DNA from: UMGS1649 sp964481385
GTDB taxonomy: Bacteria; Bacillota; Clostridia; TANB77; CAG-465
Direction of reading: 5' to 3'
Assembly: GCA_964481385.1 (NCBI GenBank)
Contig: CAYZTN010000041.1
Coordinates: 1 to 11,264, forward strand
DNA: 11,264 nt
Shown here: positions 1-6,744 of the stretch, in pieces
How positions within the stretch are numbered: position 1 is the first letter of the stretch
How the letters are laid out: the number at the start of each line of letters is the position of its first letter
Position numbers and translations under genes: made by a program
The notes under the pieces: generated by a model
What the model was told of the DNA's origin: nothing
Database searches by the model: none
The model's input: the letters and a program-made list of their open reading frames with translations, nothing else

Positions 1-37
1 ATAATTTATGGTCATCTATAATAATAATGTTATACAA
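1..37 (-). CDS. Response regulator, N-terminal end only (runs off the left edge)
   Basis: Reading the minus strand from a TTG codon at 37-35 gives MYNIIIIDDHKL before the window ends. A hydrophobic beta strand followed by Asp-Asp-His is the classical start of a receiver (CheY-like) domain: the acidic pair helps bind Mg2+ and the phosphorylated Asp would lie further on, outside the window. A ribosome binding site GAGGTG (complement of 44-49) sits six bases before the TTG, which supports this start. A TATAAT box (complement of 63-68) with a weak TTTTCA -35 (complement of 86-91, spacer 17) could be its promoter. The IIDDHKL pattern is common in LuxR/NarL-type regulators, but the output domain cannot be seen. 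Only 12 residues are visible, so the family call is good but not certain. Confidence 0.6.
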   Translation of the reverse strand, partial: MYNIIIIDDHKL

Positions 38-112
38 AATAAACACCTCACAAAATTAGTTTATTATATTTTACCACAAAGTGGCTGAAAAATAAAGAAT
101 TTGTTAAGTGAT

Positions 113-149
113 AGCAGTGTCATTTGGGACGTTTTCAAATGACACTGCT
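113..149. repeat. Perfect 14-bp inverted repeat, head-to-head ends of a dispersed repeat family
   Basis: The arms 113-126 and 136-149 are perfect inverted copies (AGCAGTGTCATTTG) around a nine-base loop containing GGACGTTTT. Both arms carry the core GTGTCATTTG, which also forms the ends of the element at 170-314. The right arm read on the minus strand continues GAAAACGTCC, as in that element. It may be a solo or collapsed copy of the same mobile repeat, or a hairpin formed by two facing ends. It has no U tract, so it is not a typical terminator. Confidence 0.7.
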
Positions 150-169
150 TATGAAAGTATCCCAAATTA

Positions 170-314
170 AATAGTGTCATTTGAAAACGTCCGGGAGCAC
201 TGAAAAAGTCGATATTTTAAAAATATTAAACATTTAAATCAATGTTTTTTAGATTTTAAGTTTACCATAAATTCACTTTTTCAGCAATCCCAAAGCGTCC
301 CAAATGACACTATT
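170..314. repeat. MITE-like element, about 145 bp, with imperfect terminal inverted repeats
   Basis: The outer 14 bases (AATAGTGTCATTTG, 170-183) are repeated exactly, inverted, at 301-314. The similarity continues inward with small gaps: ACGTCCGGGA then CTGAAAAAGT on the left (187-209), against ACGC, GGGATTG and CTGAAAAAGT on the right (complement of 275-298). The interior is AT-rich and holds no reading frame. The long inverted ends, small size and lack of coding capacity fit a miniature inverted-repeat transposable element or a similar dispersed repeat. No target duplication is obvious. It lies directly after the Lon-like gene, whose transcript would run into it, so it may also act as that gene's 3' end. 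A third related sequence is at 11199-11264. Confidence 0.65.
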
Positions 315-337
315 CCAAGCCAATGAAAATTATTATC

Positions 338-2380
338 TTACATTTTTTCATACTTAATGCTTTCAGTAGCATATTTTTTTAGTTTTTCATAAACTCTTGC
401 GTTAATTGTATCTTTTTCAAAGCCCATGCCTTCAATATATTTCCCAGCAGGTACTCCTGTTAGTATTTCAATTCCTTCATCGATAGTTGAAACAGGGTAT
501 ATATGAAATACACCGTCTTTTACAGCTTTTACAACTTCGTCATTTAATACTAAATGAGTTATGTTTTGATGAGGAATTATAACTCCTTGAGTTCCAGTCA
601 AACCTTGCATTTTACAAACTTCAAAGAACCCTTCAATCTTATCTGTTACTCCGCCTATTGGCTGAATTTCACCCTTCTGGTTAACTGAACCAGTTACTGC
701 AATTCCTTGATGTATTGGTGTGCCAGAGAGTGAAGATAAAATTGCGTAAAGCTCAGTAGAAGAAGCACTATCTCCGTCAACTCCGTTATATAACTGTTCA
801 AAACAAATACTTGCATTAAAGCATAAAGGTAAATCTTGAGCAAATTTTTCACCAATATATGCAGAAAGTATCAAGACACCTTTTGAGTGTGAACTACCAC
901 TTAGTGCAATTTCACGTTCTATATTTACTATACCAGATTTCCCAATGTATGTGTTAGCTGTAATTCTTACAGGTTTACCAAATGACATTCCTCCGTTATT
1001 TATAATAGTTAAGCCGTTTATCTGTCCTACTGCACTACCGGAAGTAGATATCATAACACTTCCTTGTTCGATCATTTCTTTGATATTTTCGTCATATTTT
1101 GAAAAACGTGTCTTTTTAGCAACAGCCGCGGATATAACGTCATCTTTAGAGACAGCGCGTTTATTTGCTTTCTTAGCAACAAATGCAGCTTCAATAATTA
1201 AATCAGTTATATCTGACTGAATAGCAGTAAATTTTCCTTGATTGCCAGCAAATCTAGAACTATAGTACAATACTTGCATAACTGCGTCTTTTTTGAAAGG
1301 TAGTAGTGCGTTTTTCTGTATAACATAAGCAATATATTCTATTGAATGCTCAGTTGTGTTCTCGTTTTTGAATATTGTATCATCGAAATCAGCTTTCATT
1401 TTAAATAGTCTTTGAAAATCCATATCCATTTGACATAGTTTTTGATAAATAGCTTCATTGCCAAATAACACAATTTGAGCTGTTATTTTTATAGGTTCTG
1501 GTTTTAGTCCAACCATAGCAACCTGAGAGGCCATATCTCTTGAACTATCTATTGAAAGTTCCCCATTTCTTAAAACTCTTTTAAATGCTTCCCATATTGT
1601 CATGTTTGTAAGTAAGTCACGCGCATTTACAAGAAGATAACCGCCATTTGCTTTATGGAAAACACCAGGCTTTAACATTGTGTGGTCAGTTTTTAAGGTT
1701 CCCATTTGGTTTTCGTATTCCAATTTGCCAAACAAGTCAAAATATGTTGGATTTGTGCAAACAACAACAGGCGCATGATTTGAGTTTTCGTTATTAACTA
1801 AAAGATTTATTTTGTATTTGTCCCATGGTTTATTTGGAAGTTTCACGTTAGTTGGATAGTGTACACCCTGGGCCGCTTCAGGTTGTTTAAATTGTTCAAT
1901 ATTTGTAATAACATCAGTTTGAACACCATACAAAAAGTTTTGTATTTTTAAGTTTCCTTTGTATTTAAGTTTTAAATCATTTAAATTTTTAGAAACAATG
2001 TAGCTAGTTAAGTTTTTTAACCATTCAGACACTTTGATAGTACATTCTTTGTCTATTTGTTCTAATTGTTTCATTATTTCCAATGTATCTTGTTGAATTT
2101 TAGGTGATTTATCTTTAAACTCTTTTTTTACTTCTTCAGGCAATTCACTAAACTCTTTTTCATTTAATACATTACCATTGTAGATAGGAGAGAAGTAAAT
2201 TCCGTCATCTGCAGTACGTATTTTAAAGCCTTGAGAAGACGTGTATTCGTCAAATTTTTTAATCACATCGTTTTTCATATCTTGGTATTTTGCAGATATA
2301 ACTTTCTTTTCTTTTTGGTAATCCTCTGAAGAAAAAGCACGCAATACATCATTTTTAAAGCTAGATATAAACCTATTCAT
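338..2380 (-). CDS. Lon-like ATP-dependent protease (AAA_32/LonB-like), C-terminal part of a frameshifted gene
   Basis: These 680 residues are the larger piece of a Lon-like protease of about 796 residues. The expected product is a cytoplasmic AAA+ serine protease that degrades proteins using ATP; its substrates are not known. Visible parts are a coiled, charged helical region (about 1-130), the HKANGGYLLVNARDLL segment (242-257) that serves as the Walker B region in this family, and the C-terminal Lon protease domain (about 440-650). The catalytic Ser is S538 in VDGDSAS and the Lys is K581 in IGGVTDKI. The ATG at 2380 is not a natural start: it has no ribosome binding site, and coding similarity continues upstream as GREFKED into the frame of the N-terminal piece. 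The Walker A motif lies on that other piece, so this fragment alone could not be a complete ATPase. An assembly error is as likely as true gene decay. Confidence 0.85.
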   Translation of the reverse strand: MNRFISSFKNDVLRAFSSEDYQKEKKVISAKYQDMKNDVIKKFDEYTSSQGFKIRTADDGIYFSPIYNGNVLNEKEFSELPEEVKKEFKDKSPKIQQDTLEIMKQLEQIDKECTIKVSEWLKNLTSYIVSKNLNDLKLKYKGNLKIQNFLYGVQTDVITNIEQFKQPEAAQGVHYPTNVKLPNKPWDKYKINLLVNNENSNHAPVVVCTNPTYFDLFGKLEYENQMGTLKTDHTMLKPGVFHKANGGYLLVNARDLLTNMTIWEAFKRVLRNGELSIDSSRDMASQVAMVGLKPEPIKITAQIVLFGNEAIYQKLCQMDMDFQRLFKMKADFDDTIFKNENTTEHSIEYIAYVIQKNALLPFKKDAVMQVLYYSSRFAGNQGKFTAIQSDITDLIIEAAFVAKKANKRAVSKDDVISAAVAKKTRFSKYDENIKEMIEQGSVMISTSGSAVGQINGLTIINNGGMSFGKPVRITANTYIGKSGIVNIEREIALSGSSHSKGVLILSAYIGEKFAQDLPLCFNASICFEQLYNGVDGDSASSTELYAILSSLSGTPIHQGIAVTGSVNQKGEIQPIGGVTDKIEGFFEVCKMQGLTGTQGVIIPHQNITHLVLNDEVVKAVKDGVFHIYPVSTIDEGIEILTGVPAGKYIEGMGFEKDTINARVYEKLKKYATESIKYEKM

Positions 2381-2393
2381 ATCTTCTTTAAAT

Positions 2394-2729
2394 TCACGTC
2401 CGTGTTCCTGCGGGAAGTTCTAATGCTATAGGCTCATTTGGTACATCAAAGTTATATATATAGCATATATCATTTGCAGGTGTTTTTTTTCTAGCAAGAT
2501 CATTTACAATAGATAAAACATATGGAGTTTTACCCATTCCTACTTGACCAGAAACGTATAAGTTAAAGCCTTTGTTTTGAATTTCCATAGCAGAACGTAT
2601 GGTATTTAACGCTCTAGTTTGACCTATTATTCCGTCATATGTCTTAATCTCACTTGTTGTTTTAAACTCAGAAATGCCATTAAAATTTAATTCTAAATCT
2701 GTATATTTCAATTCATTTATTTTTTTCAT
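2394..2729 (-). CDS. Lon-like ATP-dependent protease, N-terminal part of a frameshifted gene
   Basis: These 111 residues are the start of the same Lon-like protease. They include the phrase YDGIIGQTRALNTIRSAMEI (31-50), typical of the family's entry into the AAA domain, and a Walker A loop GQVGMGKT (61-68). The frame ends ELPAGTRT-stop. Skipping one base near 2400-2402 gives ELPAGTGREFKEDMNRF, which is how the family continues and joins the downstream piece without loss. The start is well supported: ATG at 2729 with AAAGGGG just upstream. A plausible promoter on the minus strand is TTGCTA (complement of 2781-2786), a 17-base spacer and TATATA (complement of 2758-2763). The gene is divergent from the fibre operon. 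I see no slippery heptamer, so programmed frameshifting is unlikely. Confidence 0.82.
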   Translation of the reverse strand: MKKINELKYTDLELNFNGISEFKTTSEIKTYDGIIGQTRALNTIRSAMEIQNKGFNLYVSGQVGMGKTPYVLSIVNDLARKKTPANDICYIYNFDVPNEPIALELPAGTRT

Positions 2730-2757
2730 ATGTAACCCCTTTATTTCTTATACAATA

Positions 2758-2786
2758 TATATACCGCAAATATTAATAAATAGCAA
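2758..2786 (-). promoter_or_regulatory. Putative sigma-A promoter of the Lon-like gene
   Basis: On the minus strand, TTGCTA (complement of 2781-2786) and TATATA (complement of 2758-2763) are 17 bases apart and end about 28 bases before the ATG. The region is AT-rich, so chance matches are easy; the position and spacing are the main support. Confidence 0.35.
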
Positions 2787-2844
2787 GTAAAATTTGATAA
2801 TAAAATATAAAAATATAATTAATCAAATTTCTACTGTACATAAA

Positions 2845-2861
2845 AGTCGAAAAAAGTCGAA
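2845..2861 (+). promoter_or_regulatory. Tandem Spo0A-like boxes upstream of the fibre operon
   Basis: AGTCGAA occurs twice, at 2845-2851 and 2855-2861, with starts exactly 10 bp apart and three A residues between. The Spo0A box is TGTCGAA, so each copy matches six of seven bases. Spo0A dimers are known to bind tandem boxes at a 10-bp pitch. The pair ends six bases before a candidate -35 element. Control of tasA-type genes through the Spo0A network is known in Bacillus subtilis, where it acts indirectly through SinI/SinR and AbrB. Direct control here is my inference. Confidence 0.4.
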
Positions 2862-2867
2862 AAAAAC

Positions 2868-2896
2868 TTGATAAAGATTTAAATATATGATATGTT
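2868..2896 (+). promoter_or_regulatory. Putative promoter of the fibre operon
   Basis: TTGATA (2868-2873) and TATGTT (2891-2896) are 17 bases apart, about 57 bases before the first gene. TATGAT at 2886-2891 is a better -10 hexamer but would leave only a 12-base spacer. The weak -10 would suit an activator-dependent promoter and lies just downstream of the Spo0A-like boxes. Confidence 0.35.
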
Positions 2897-2952
2897 TATT
2901 GTAGTGTAAAAAGCGAAATTGACAAAATGTATTAGGTGGGAGAGTGTTTTAA

Positions 2953-3579
2953 TTGAAAAATTCAAAAGTGAAAAGACAAGTTAGTATAGGCCAATGTATA
3001 AAAATAATACTTTTTATAATTGCTATTCCAATGTTGTTCTTTTCAGGTATTATAATGTATAAGGCAGTTAAATATCCAGATAAAATACCAGACGTATTTG
3101 GAATAAAACCAATGATTGTATTAACTGGTTCAATGGAATCTGAAATATATGCTGGAGATTTAGCTTTGGTAAAAGAAGTAGATGCTAGTACATTGAAAGA
3201 AAATGATATTATAGCATTTAGAAATGAAGAAAATAAAGTAACTACGCATAGAATAGTTAAATTAATTTCTGAAGGTTCCGACATTTTATTTATGACAAAA
3301 GGGGATAACAACAATACAGAAGATGCAGATTTAGTTAAAGTAACACAAGTAGAAGGTATATTTGTTCTAAGGATACCTAAAGTAGGAAGCTTTTTGATGT
3401 TTATGCAACAACCAATAGGATTAGCTGTTGTACTTCTTGTTATACTAGTTATAGGTTTAGGTATTTTATACCTTATGAATAAAGCAGACAATAAAAAAGA
3501 AGCTATTGAAAATGAAAAGTATAGACAAGAATTCGAAGAATTTAGAAGAAAAAAGCAAGAAGAGAATGCGAATAAATAG
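2953..3579 (+). CDS. sipW: SipW-type (Ser-His) signal peptidase I, first of two
   Basis: Membrane signal peptidase of the archaeal/ER-like type that removes N-terminal signal segments from TasA-like proteins. Membrane helix about 15-37 is followed by the catalytic Ser60 in LTGSMES. Next come NDIIAF (84-89) and TTHRIV (97-102), where His99 replaces the Lys of ordinary bacterial SPases. Asp118 is in TKGDNN, and a second helix runs about 156-176. The 208 residues end in a charged tail (180-208, rich in E, K and R) likely to form a helix in the cytoplasm; this tail is longer than in the second copy. The start is TTG at 2953, with AGGTGGGAG (2934-2942) ten bases before it. No ATG upstream is in frame, and the GTG at 2945 meets a stop at once. 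It is the first gene of the operon, directly before the main candidate substrate. Confidence 0.85.
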   Translation: MKNSKVKRQVSIGQCIKIILFIIAIPMLFFSGIIMYKAVKYPDKIPDVFGIKPMIVLTGSMESEIYAGDLALVKEVDASTLKENDIIAFRNEENKVTTHRIVKLISEGSDILFMTKGDNNNTEDADLVKVTQVEGIFVLRIPKVGSFLMFMQQPIGLAVVLLVILVIGLGILYLMNKADNKKEAIENEKYRQEFEEFRRKKQEENANK

Positions 3580-3584
3580 TTAGA

Positions 3585-3614
3585 AAATCTAACAAAAAAT
3601 TATATGTTAGATTT
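3585..3614 (+). promoter_or_regulatory. Hairpin in the leader before the major fibre subunit
   Basis: AAATCTAACA (3585-3594) pairs perfectly with TGTTAGATTT (3605-3614) around a ten-base AT loop. It is AT-rich with no U tail, so it is not a good terminator. Placed between the peptidase stop and the strong ribosome binding site of the major subunit, it could be an mRNA processing or stability element. Confidence 0.35.
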
Positions 3615-3640
3615 AAATATATATGCGAGGAGGTGAAAAC

Positions 3641-4258
3641 ATGACAAAAAGGAGTGTAAAATCAATGATGCTTGTACTTATGTTAGTAGCAGTTGGATTG
3701 TATTTTGTGTCTGGAACATATGCAAGATATACAGCAACAGCTTCTGGTACAGGTACAGTTCGAGTTGCTAAGTGGGCTATTAAGATTAATGATAATGATG
3801 CTACAACGCAAAATGCTACGTTTGATCTTTCTTTTGTAGAAAAAGCTAATAACAACGTAGTAGATTCATATATAGCGCCATCTTCACAGTTATACGCTGA
3901 TTTTGAAATAGATCCAACAGGGTCACAAGTAGCAGTTGATTATTCATTTACTTTAGGAGAAATAACAGCATCGTCTGGAAGTATTCCATCAACTATCAAA
4001 GTTTTAAAAGTTGTACCAGTAGTAAGTGGCGAAGAGCAAACTGCTTTAACAGCTGATGAATCAGGAAAATATACTGGGAAAATTTCTTTGAAAAGTCAAA
4101 CAGCAGCTTTAACAGCTGATGAGGCAGTTACAATGAGAGTATATATTGAGTGGACTGATTCAAACACTTCGGAAGCAAATGCAACTGATACTTCAGTTGG
4201 TGTTAATGCTCCAAACTTAACTATGACAGTAACAGCTACAGCTACACAAAGTATATAG
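3641..4258 (+). CDS. TasA/camelysin-like major fibre subunit with SipW-type signal
   Basis: A secreted 205-residue protein with the hallmarks of TasA/CalY fibre subunits. It has a basic N terminus (MTKRSVK), a membrane segment (8-24), then GTYARYT (25-31), where SipW-type peptidases cut close to the Ala-Arg-Tyr. The mature part is rich in Thr, Ser and Ala, has no Cys, and contains IAPSSQLYADFEIDPTG (78-94) and AVTMRVYIEW (162-171), both shared with the gene at 5038. TALTADE and AALTADE repeat within 134-161. The start is ATG 3641 with a perfect AGGAGGTG (3627-3634); the in-frame ATG at 3623 lies before that site and is rejected. This is the best ribosome binding site in the operon, and hairpins follow the gene, so I infer it is the most abundant subunit. 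Secreted-protease activity, reported for camelysin, cannot be judged here. Confidence 0.82.
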   Translation: MTKRSVKSMMLVLMLVAVGLYFVSGTYARYTATASGTGTVRVAKWAIKINDNDATTQNATFDLSFVEKANNNVVDSYIAPSSQLYADFEIDPTGSQVAVDYSFTLGEITASSGSIPSTIKVLKVVPVVSGEEQTALTADESGKYTGKISLKSQTAALTADEAVTMRVYIEWTDSNTSEANATDTSVGVNAPNLTMTVTATATQSI

Positions 4259-4264
4259 TTTTAA

Positions 4265-4316
4265 TATGGAAGTTTATAACTTCCATAAAAGCCTATAAAC
4301 ACTTATGGGCTTTTAT
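4265..4316 (+). terminator. Two adjoining hairpins after the major subunit, likely attenuator
   Basis: The first hairpin pairs 4265-4274 with 4278-4287 (ten pairs, three-base loop). The second pairs 4285-4298 with 4303-4316 (14 pairs including one T-G, loop ACAC). The second has a GC core (GCC/GGC) and a TTTT run inside its descending arm, so it resembles a partial rho-independent terminator. The two share 4285-4287, so full formation of one slightly limits the other. As five more genes of the same kind follow on the same strand, I read this as a partial terminator or mRNA end-protector that lowers the output of the downstream genes relative to the major subunit. Confidence 0.6.
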
Positions 4317-4344
4317 AGGAGCTATAGTGGGAGAAATAAAAATT

Positions 4345-5016
4345 ATGAAAGTAAAAGAAAAATCAATTGCTTTAATAATGTTGGTATTAATTATTTTGAT
4401 TATAGTTATATTTTTGTTAATAAGATGTTTAGAAAAAATAGAAAATAATCAAAGAGTACCGAGCGGAAACATTGATATTTTTGATATTGTGTTTGGTGAA
4501 TGTGTATTAGATGATAAATGTGAATGTGATAATTCAAAAGACGATAATGATGAGCAATTTTATACAGAAGACGAAAATCAAGTAGAAACCGATGTGGTCA
4601 TTTATGATAATGAGAAAAAGTATTCAAACAGTACACAGCTAAACATATTTAAACAAACATCATATTATGTGTTAAATGGTGTTATTGCACCTGGAAGCGA
4701 GAATGTATATCAGTTTATAATAAGGAACAACAATACGTTTGGTATAAAGTATGACATAGAATTGATAGAGGAAAACAAGTACAATATAAACATAAAATAC
4801 AGATTAAAACTTAATGGAGAATATATTGTGGGAAGTGAAAATTCGTATGTTTCTGCAAATGAATTGAATCAATATAATCAAGAGTTGCAAAGTAAAAACT
4901 ATAATGTATATACATTAGAATGGAAATGGATAGAGAGTGAAAATGACACGCAAATTGGTACAAGTATAGATGCTAAATACAAATTAGAATTGAAAATGTT
5001 GGCTAGTCAGTACTAA
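4345..5016 (+). CDS. Membrane-anchored TasA-like protein, candidate fibre anchor
   Basis: The 223-residue protein has one long N-terminal hydrophobic helix (about 8-26) with basic residues on both sides (MKVKEK before, R27 and K31 after). An acidic linker (50-90) holds Cys53, Cys59 and Cys61, and Cys28 lies at the helix edge. A C-terminal TasA-like domain follows: VIAPGSENVYQFIIRN (113-128), NINIKYRLKLNGEY (147-160) and YTLEWKW (189-195). No SRY/ARY-type motif follows the helix, so cleavage by the neighbouring peptidases is doubtful and it may stay in the membrane. The start is uncertain. ATG 4345 has GGGAG (4329-4333) eleven bases upstream, while GTG 4327 has AGGAG (4317-4321) at five bases and would add six residues. 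A role as fibre base or assembly factor, like TapA, is inference. Confidence 0.7.
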   Translation: MKVKEKSIALIMLVLIILIIVIFLLIRCLEKIENNQRVPSGNIDIFDIVFGECVLDDKCECDNSKDDNDEQFYTEDENQVETDVVIYDNEKKYSNSTQLNIFKQTSYYVLNGVIAPGSENVYQFIIRNNNTFGIKYDIELIEENKYNINIKYRLKLNGEYIVGSENSYVSANELNQYNQELQSKNYNVYTLEWKWIESENDTQIGTSIDAKYKLELKMLASQY

Positions 5017-5037
5017 AGAAGCAAAGAGGTGGATACG

Positions 5038-5643
5038 GTGACCAGAAGAAGGAGAAGAAAATTCAAAATTAAAGAGAAAAGGTATCATAATTTTATTGTT
5101 TGTTATTTAGTTATAGTTGCAATTACATTTGCTAATTATACTTTCTCGAGGTATACTACAACTTTTGAATCTACTGCAACTATTAAAACAGCAAGATTTA
5201 ATATTTTGGTAAATGATAATATGTTGGGAGAAGAAGAAAAGTTCGATTTGTTGCTAGTATCTGATAGTAGCAATACATATAACAATAAGTTGGCTCCAGA
5301 TTCAACTGGATATTTTGAAATAGTTATAAATCCTTCCGGTACTCATGTAAGCGTAGAATATGAAGTCATTTTTGATATATCTAAAATAAATAGCGAAGGG
5401 AAAACTGTTGTATTAACAAAATATAGCTTGGATAAAGGAGTCACTTTTACCCAAATGCCTAGCGATAACAGAATAGAGGGAGAAATTTTATTAAATGAGG
5501 AAGCTTTTACTTCTAGTGATGCAGTTACATTAAGAGTGTATTGGCAATGGCAACAAGATATAACAAATCCGGTTTTTAACGATGAAGTGATACAAGTAAC
5601 ATCTACTGTGAAGCAAAAAGTTTCAAGTGAAAGTGGAGTGTAA
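5038..5643 (+). CDS. TasA-like minor fibre subunit with SipW-type signal
   Basis: A 201-residue secreted protein. A very basic start (MTRRRRRKFKIKEKR) precedes a membrane segment (18-34) and the motif TFSRYTT (35-41), a SipW-type processing region. The mature part matches the major subunit in order and spacing: KLAPDSTGYFEIVINPSGTH (84-103) against its IAPSSQLYADFEIDPTG, and SSDAVTLRVYWQWQ (159-172) against DEAVTMRVYIEW. So it is a paralogue, likely a minor subunit co-assembled or used at an end. The start is GTG 5038 with AGAGGTGG (5025-5032) five bases before it; the upstream in-frame GTG at 5029 falls inside that site and is rejected. The gene starts 21 bases after its neighbour and is followed after one base by the next gene, whose ribosome binding site lies within its last codons. 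Confidence 0.78.
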   Translation: MTRRRRRKFKIKEKRYHNFIVCYLVIVAITFANYTFSRYTTTFESTATIKTARFNILVNDNMLGEEEKFDLLLVSDSSNTYNNKLAPDSTGYFEIVINPSGTHVSVEYEVIFDISKINSEGKTVVLTKYSLDKGVTFTQMPSDNRIEGEILLNEEAFTSSDAVTLRVYWQWQQDITNPVFNDEVIQVTSTVKQKVSSESGV

Positions 5644-5644
5644 A

Positions 5645-6175
5645 ATGAATAAAGAAACACAAAAAATGAATATAATCTTATTTTGCATAAGTTGTATTGC
5701 TATTTTTACTGTATTTACTTTTAATGTTTCTAATAGCAGATATGTTGGTAAGATTACGGCGGACGAAAATGTTTTGGCTGTACCTGTATTAACGTTAAGT
5801 AATAATTCGCAGTCATATGTAGTAGCTAATATGATACCAGGTGAAACTAAAGAATATGAATTTTCTATTTCAAATGTCGATGGAGAAAATACAAACGAAG
5901 TTTTGTTAGAGTATATTTTTAAAATTGAAACTGAAACATCTATTCCGATATCAGTTAAATTATATGAAAAAACGGAAAATGTAGAAAAGGAAATTAGCAT
6001 AGTAGATGGTAAAACAGAAGCAATTAGATTAAATGTGGTAAACCAAACTTCGGATAGGATTACCAAAAATTATATAGTAAGACTAATATGGGACGCTAAC
6101 AATAATAATTACGAATATGCACAAAAAGAGATAAATTGTAGCATTATGTTGGAAGCGGTACAGGTAGTAATTTAA
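5645..6175 (+). CDS. TasA-like minor subunit with SipW-type signal
   Basis: A 176-residue secreted protein, more divergent than the two other cleavable subunits. It has a membrane segment (9-26), then NVSNSRYVGKITADENVLA (27-45), fitting the SipW-type pattern. The mature domain is beta-rich with MIPGETKEYEFSISN (63-77), corresponding to the xAPGSxxxYxFxIxN motif of the gene at 4345, and NYIVRLIWD (142-150) near the end, corresponding to the LRVYWxW strand of its paralogues. The start is ATG 5645, with GTGGAG (5633-5638) six bases before it; an upstream in-frame GTG at 5627 precedes that site. Tight spacing (one base) to the previous gene suggests translational coupling, hence balanced amounts of the two minor proteins. 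Confidence 0.74.
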   Translation: MNKETQKMNIILFCISCIAIFTVFTFNVSNSRYVGKITADENVLAVPVLTLSNNSQSYVVANMIPGETKEYEFSISNVDGENTNEVLLEYIFKIETETSIPISVKLYEKTENVEKEISIVDGKTEAIRLNVVNQTSDRITKNYIVRLIWDANNNNYEYAQKEINCSIMLEAVQVVI

Positions 6176-6190
6176 GAAATAGAGGTAAGT

Positions 6191-6697
6191 ATGAAAAAAA
6201 CGCTTAAATTTTTAGCTTATGTATGTATTGCTTTTCTGATAGTTTATAATTTGGTTATTCTTATAAAAAAAATAAAGAATAAAGAAGAAGTTCCAAGTTT
6301 TTTAGGATATAAGAATTTTATTATACTTTCAGGAAGCATGGAACCTACATTAAATGTGGGAGACGTTATATTTATAAAGGAAAAAGTAGAAATACAAGAA
6401 AATGATATAATATCGTTCAAAGAAGGTAGTAGCATTATAACGCATAGAGTAATAGAAAAAGTAGAACAAAATGAACAGGAAATGTATAGAACAAAAGGTG
6501 ATGCAAATAAGTCAGCAGATCAAAAACTAATATCTGTGGAAAATATAGAAGGCGTGTATTTATTCAAGATACCTAGAATAGGTATGGTGATAGCGTTTTT
6601 GCAAAGCAAAGTTGGAATTATAATATTTTTAGTGCTCCTTTTTTTAGTCTATATTTATATAAATAAATCAACTTCAGGAAACAATGATTGTAAGCAG
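6191..6697 (+). CDS. sipW: SipW-type (Ser-His) signal peptidase I, second of two
   Basis: Second membrane peptidase of the operon, 169 residues, with coding sequence ending just before or at the TAA near 6700. It has a helix at 7-25, catalytic Ser49 in LSGSMEPT (46-53), NDIISF (71-76), His85 in ITHRV (83-87), Asp104 in TKGDAN (101-106), and a C-terminal helix at about 141-158. The SGSMEPT box is closer to the general SPase consensus than the GSMES of the first copy, and the charged tail of that copy is missing. AGAGGT (6181-6186) precedes the ATG. It lies after the minor subunits and before the glycine-rich protein. I infer that the two enzymes either divide the substrates or work together; the sequence does not say which. 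The symbol reflects type, not proven orthology. Confidence 0.84.
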
Positions 6698-6744
6698 TAA
6701 AGTTGATATTAGGGTAGTGGTATACGTAAATGGGAGTTAAAATT

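Noticed and set aside
113..314. CRISPR array
   Set aside because: The repeats are inverted rather than direct, spacing is irregular and there are no cas genes.
945..1220. Open frame on the plus strand inside the Lon-like gene
   Set aside because: It lies opposite the conserved protease domain, has no ribosome binding site and gives a low-complexity product.
2394..2405. Programmed ribosomal frameshift in the Lon-like gene
   Set aside because: No slippery run or following structure is seen at the junction; a mutation or sequence error is simpler.
2949..3491. Long minus-strand frame opposite the first SipW-type peptidase
   Set aside because: It is antisense to a gene with clear catalytic motifs; the open frame follows from AT-rich codon use.
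6730..6744. ATG at 6730 as the start of the glycine-rich gene
   Set aside because: The GGGAG site at 6732-6736 lies after it and is well placed for the ATG at 6745.
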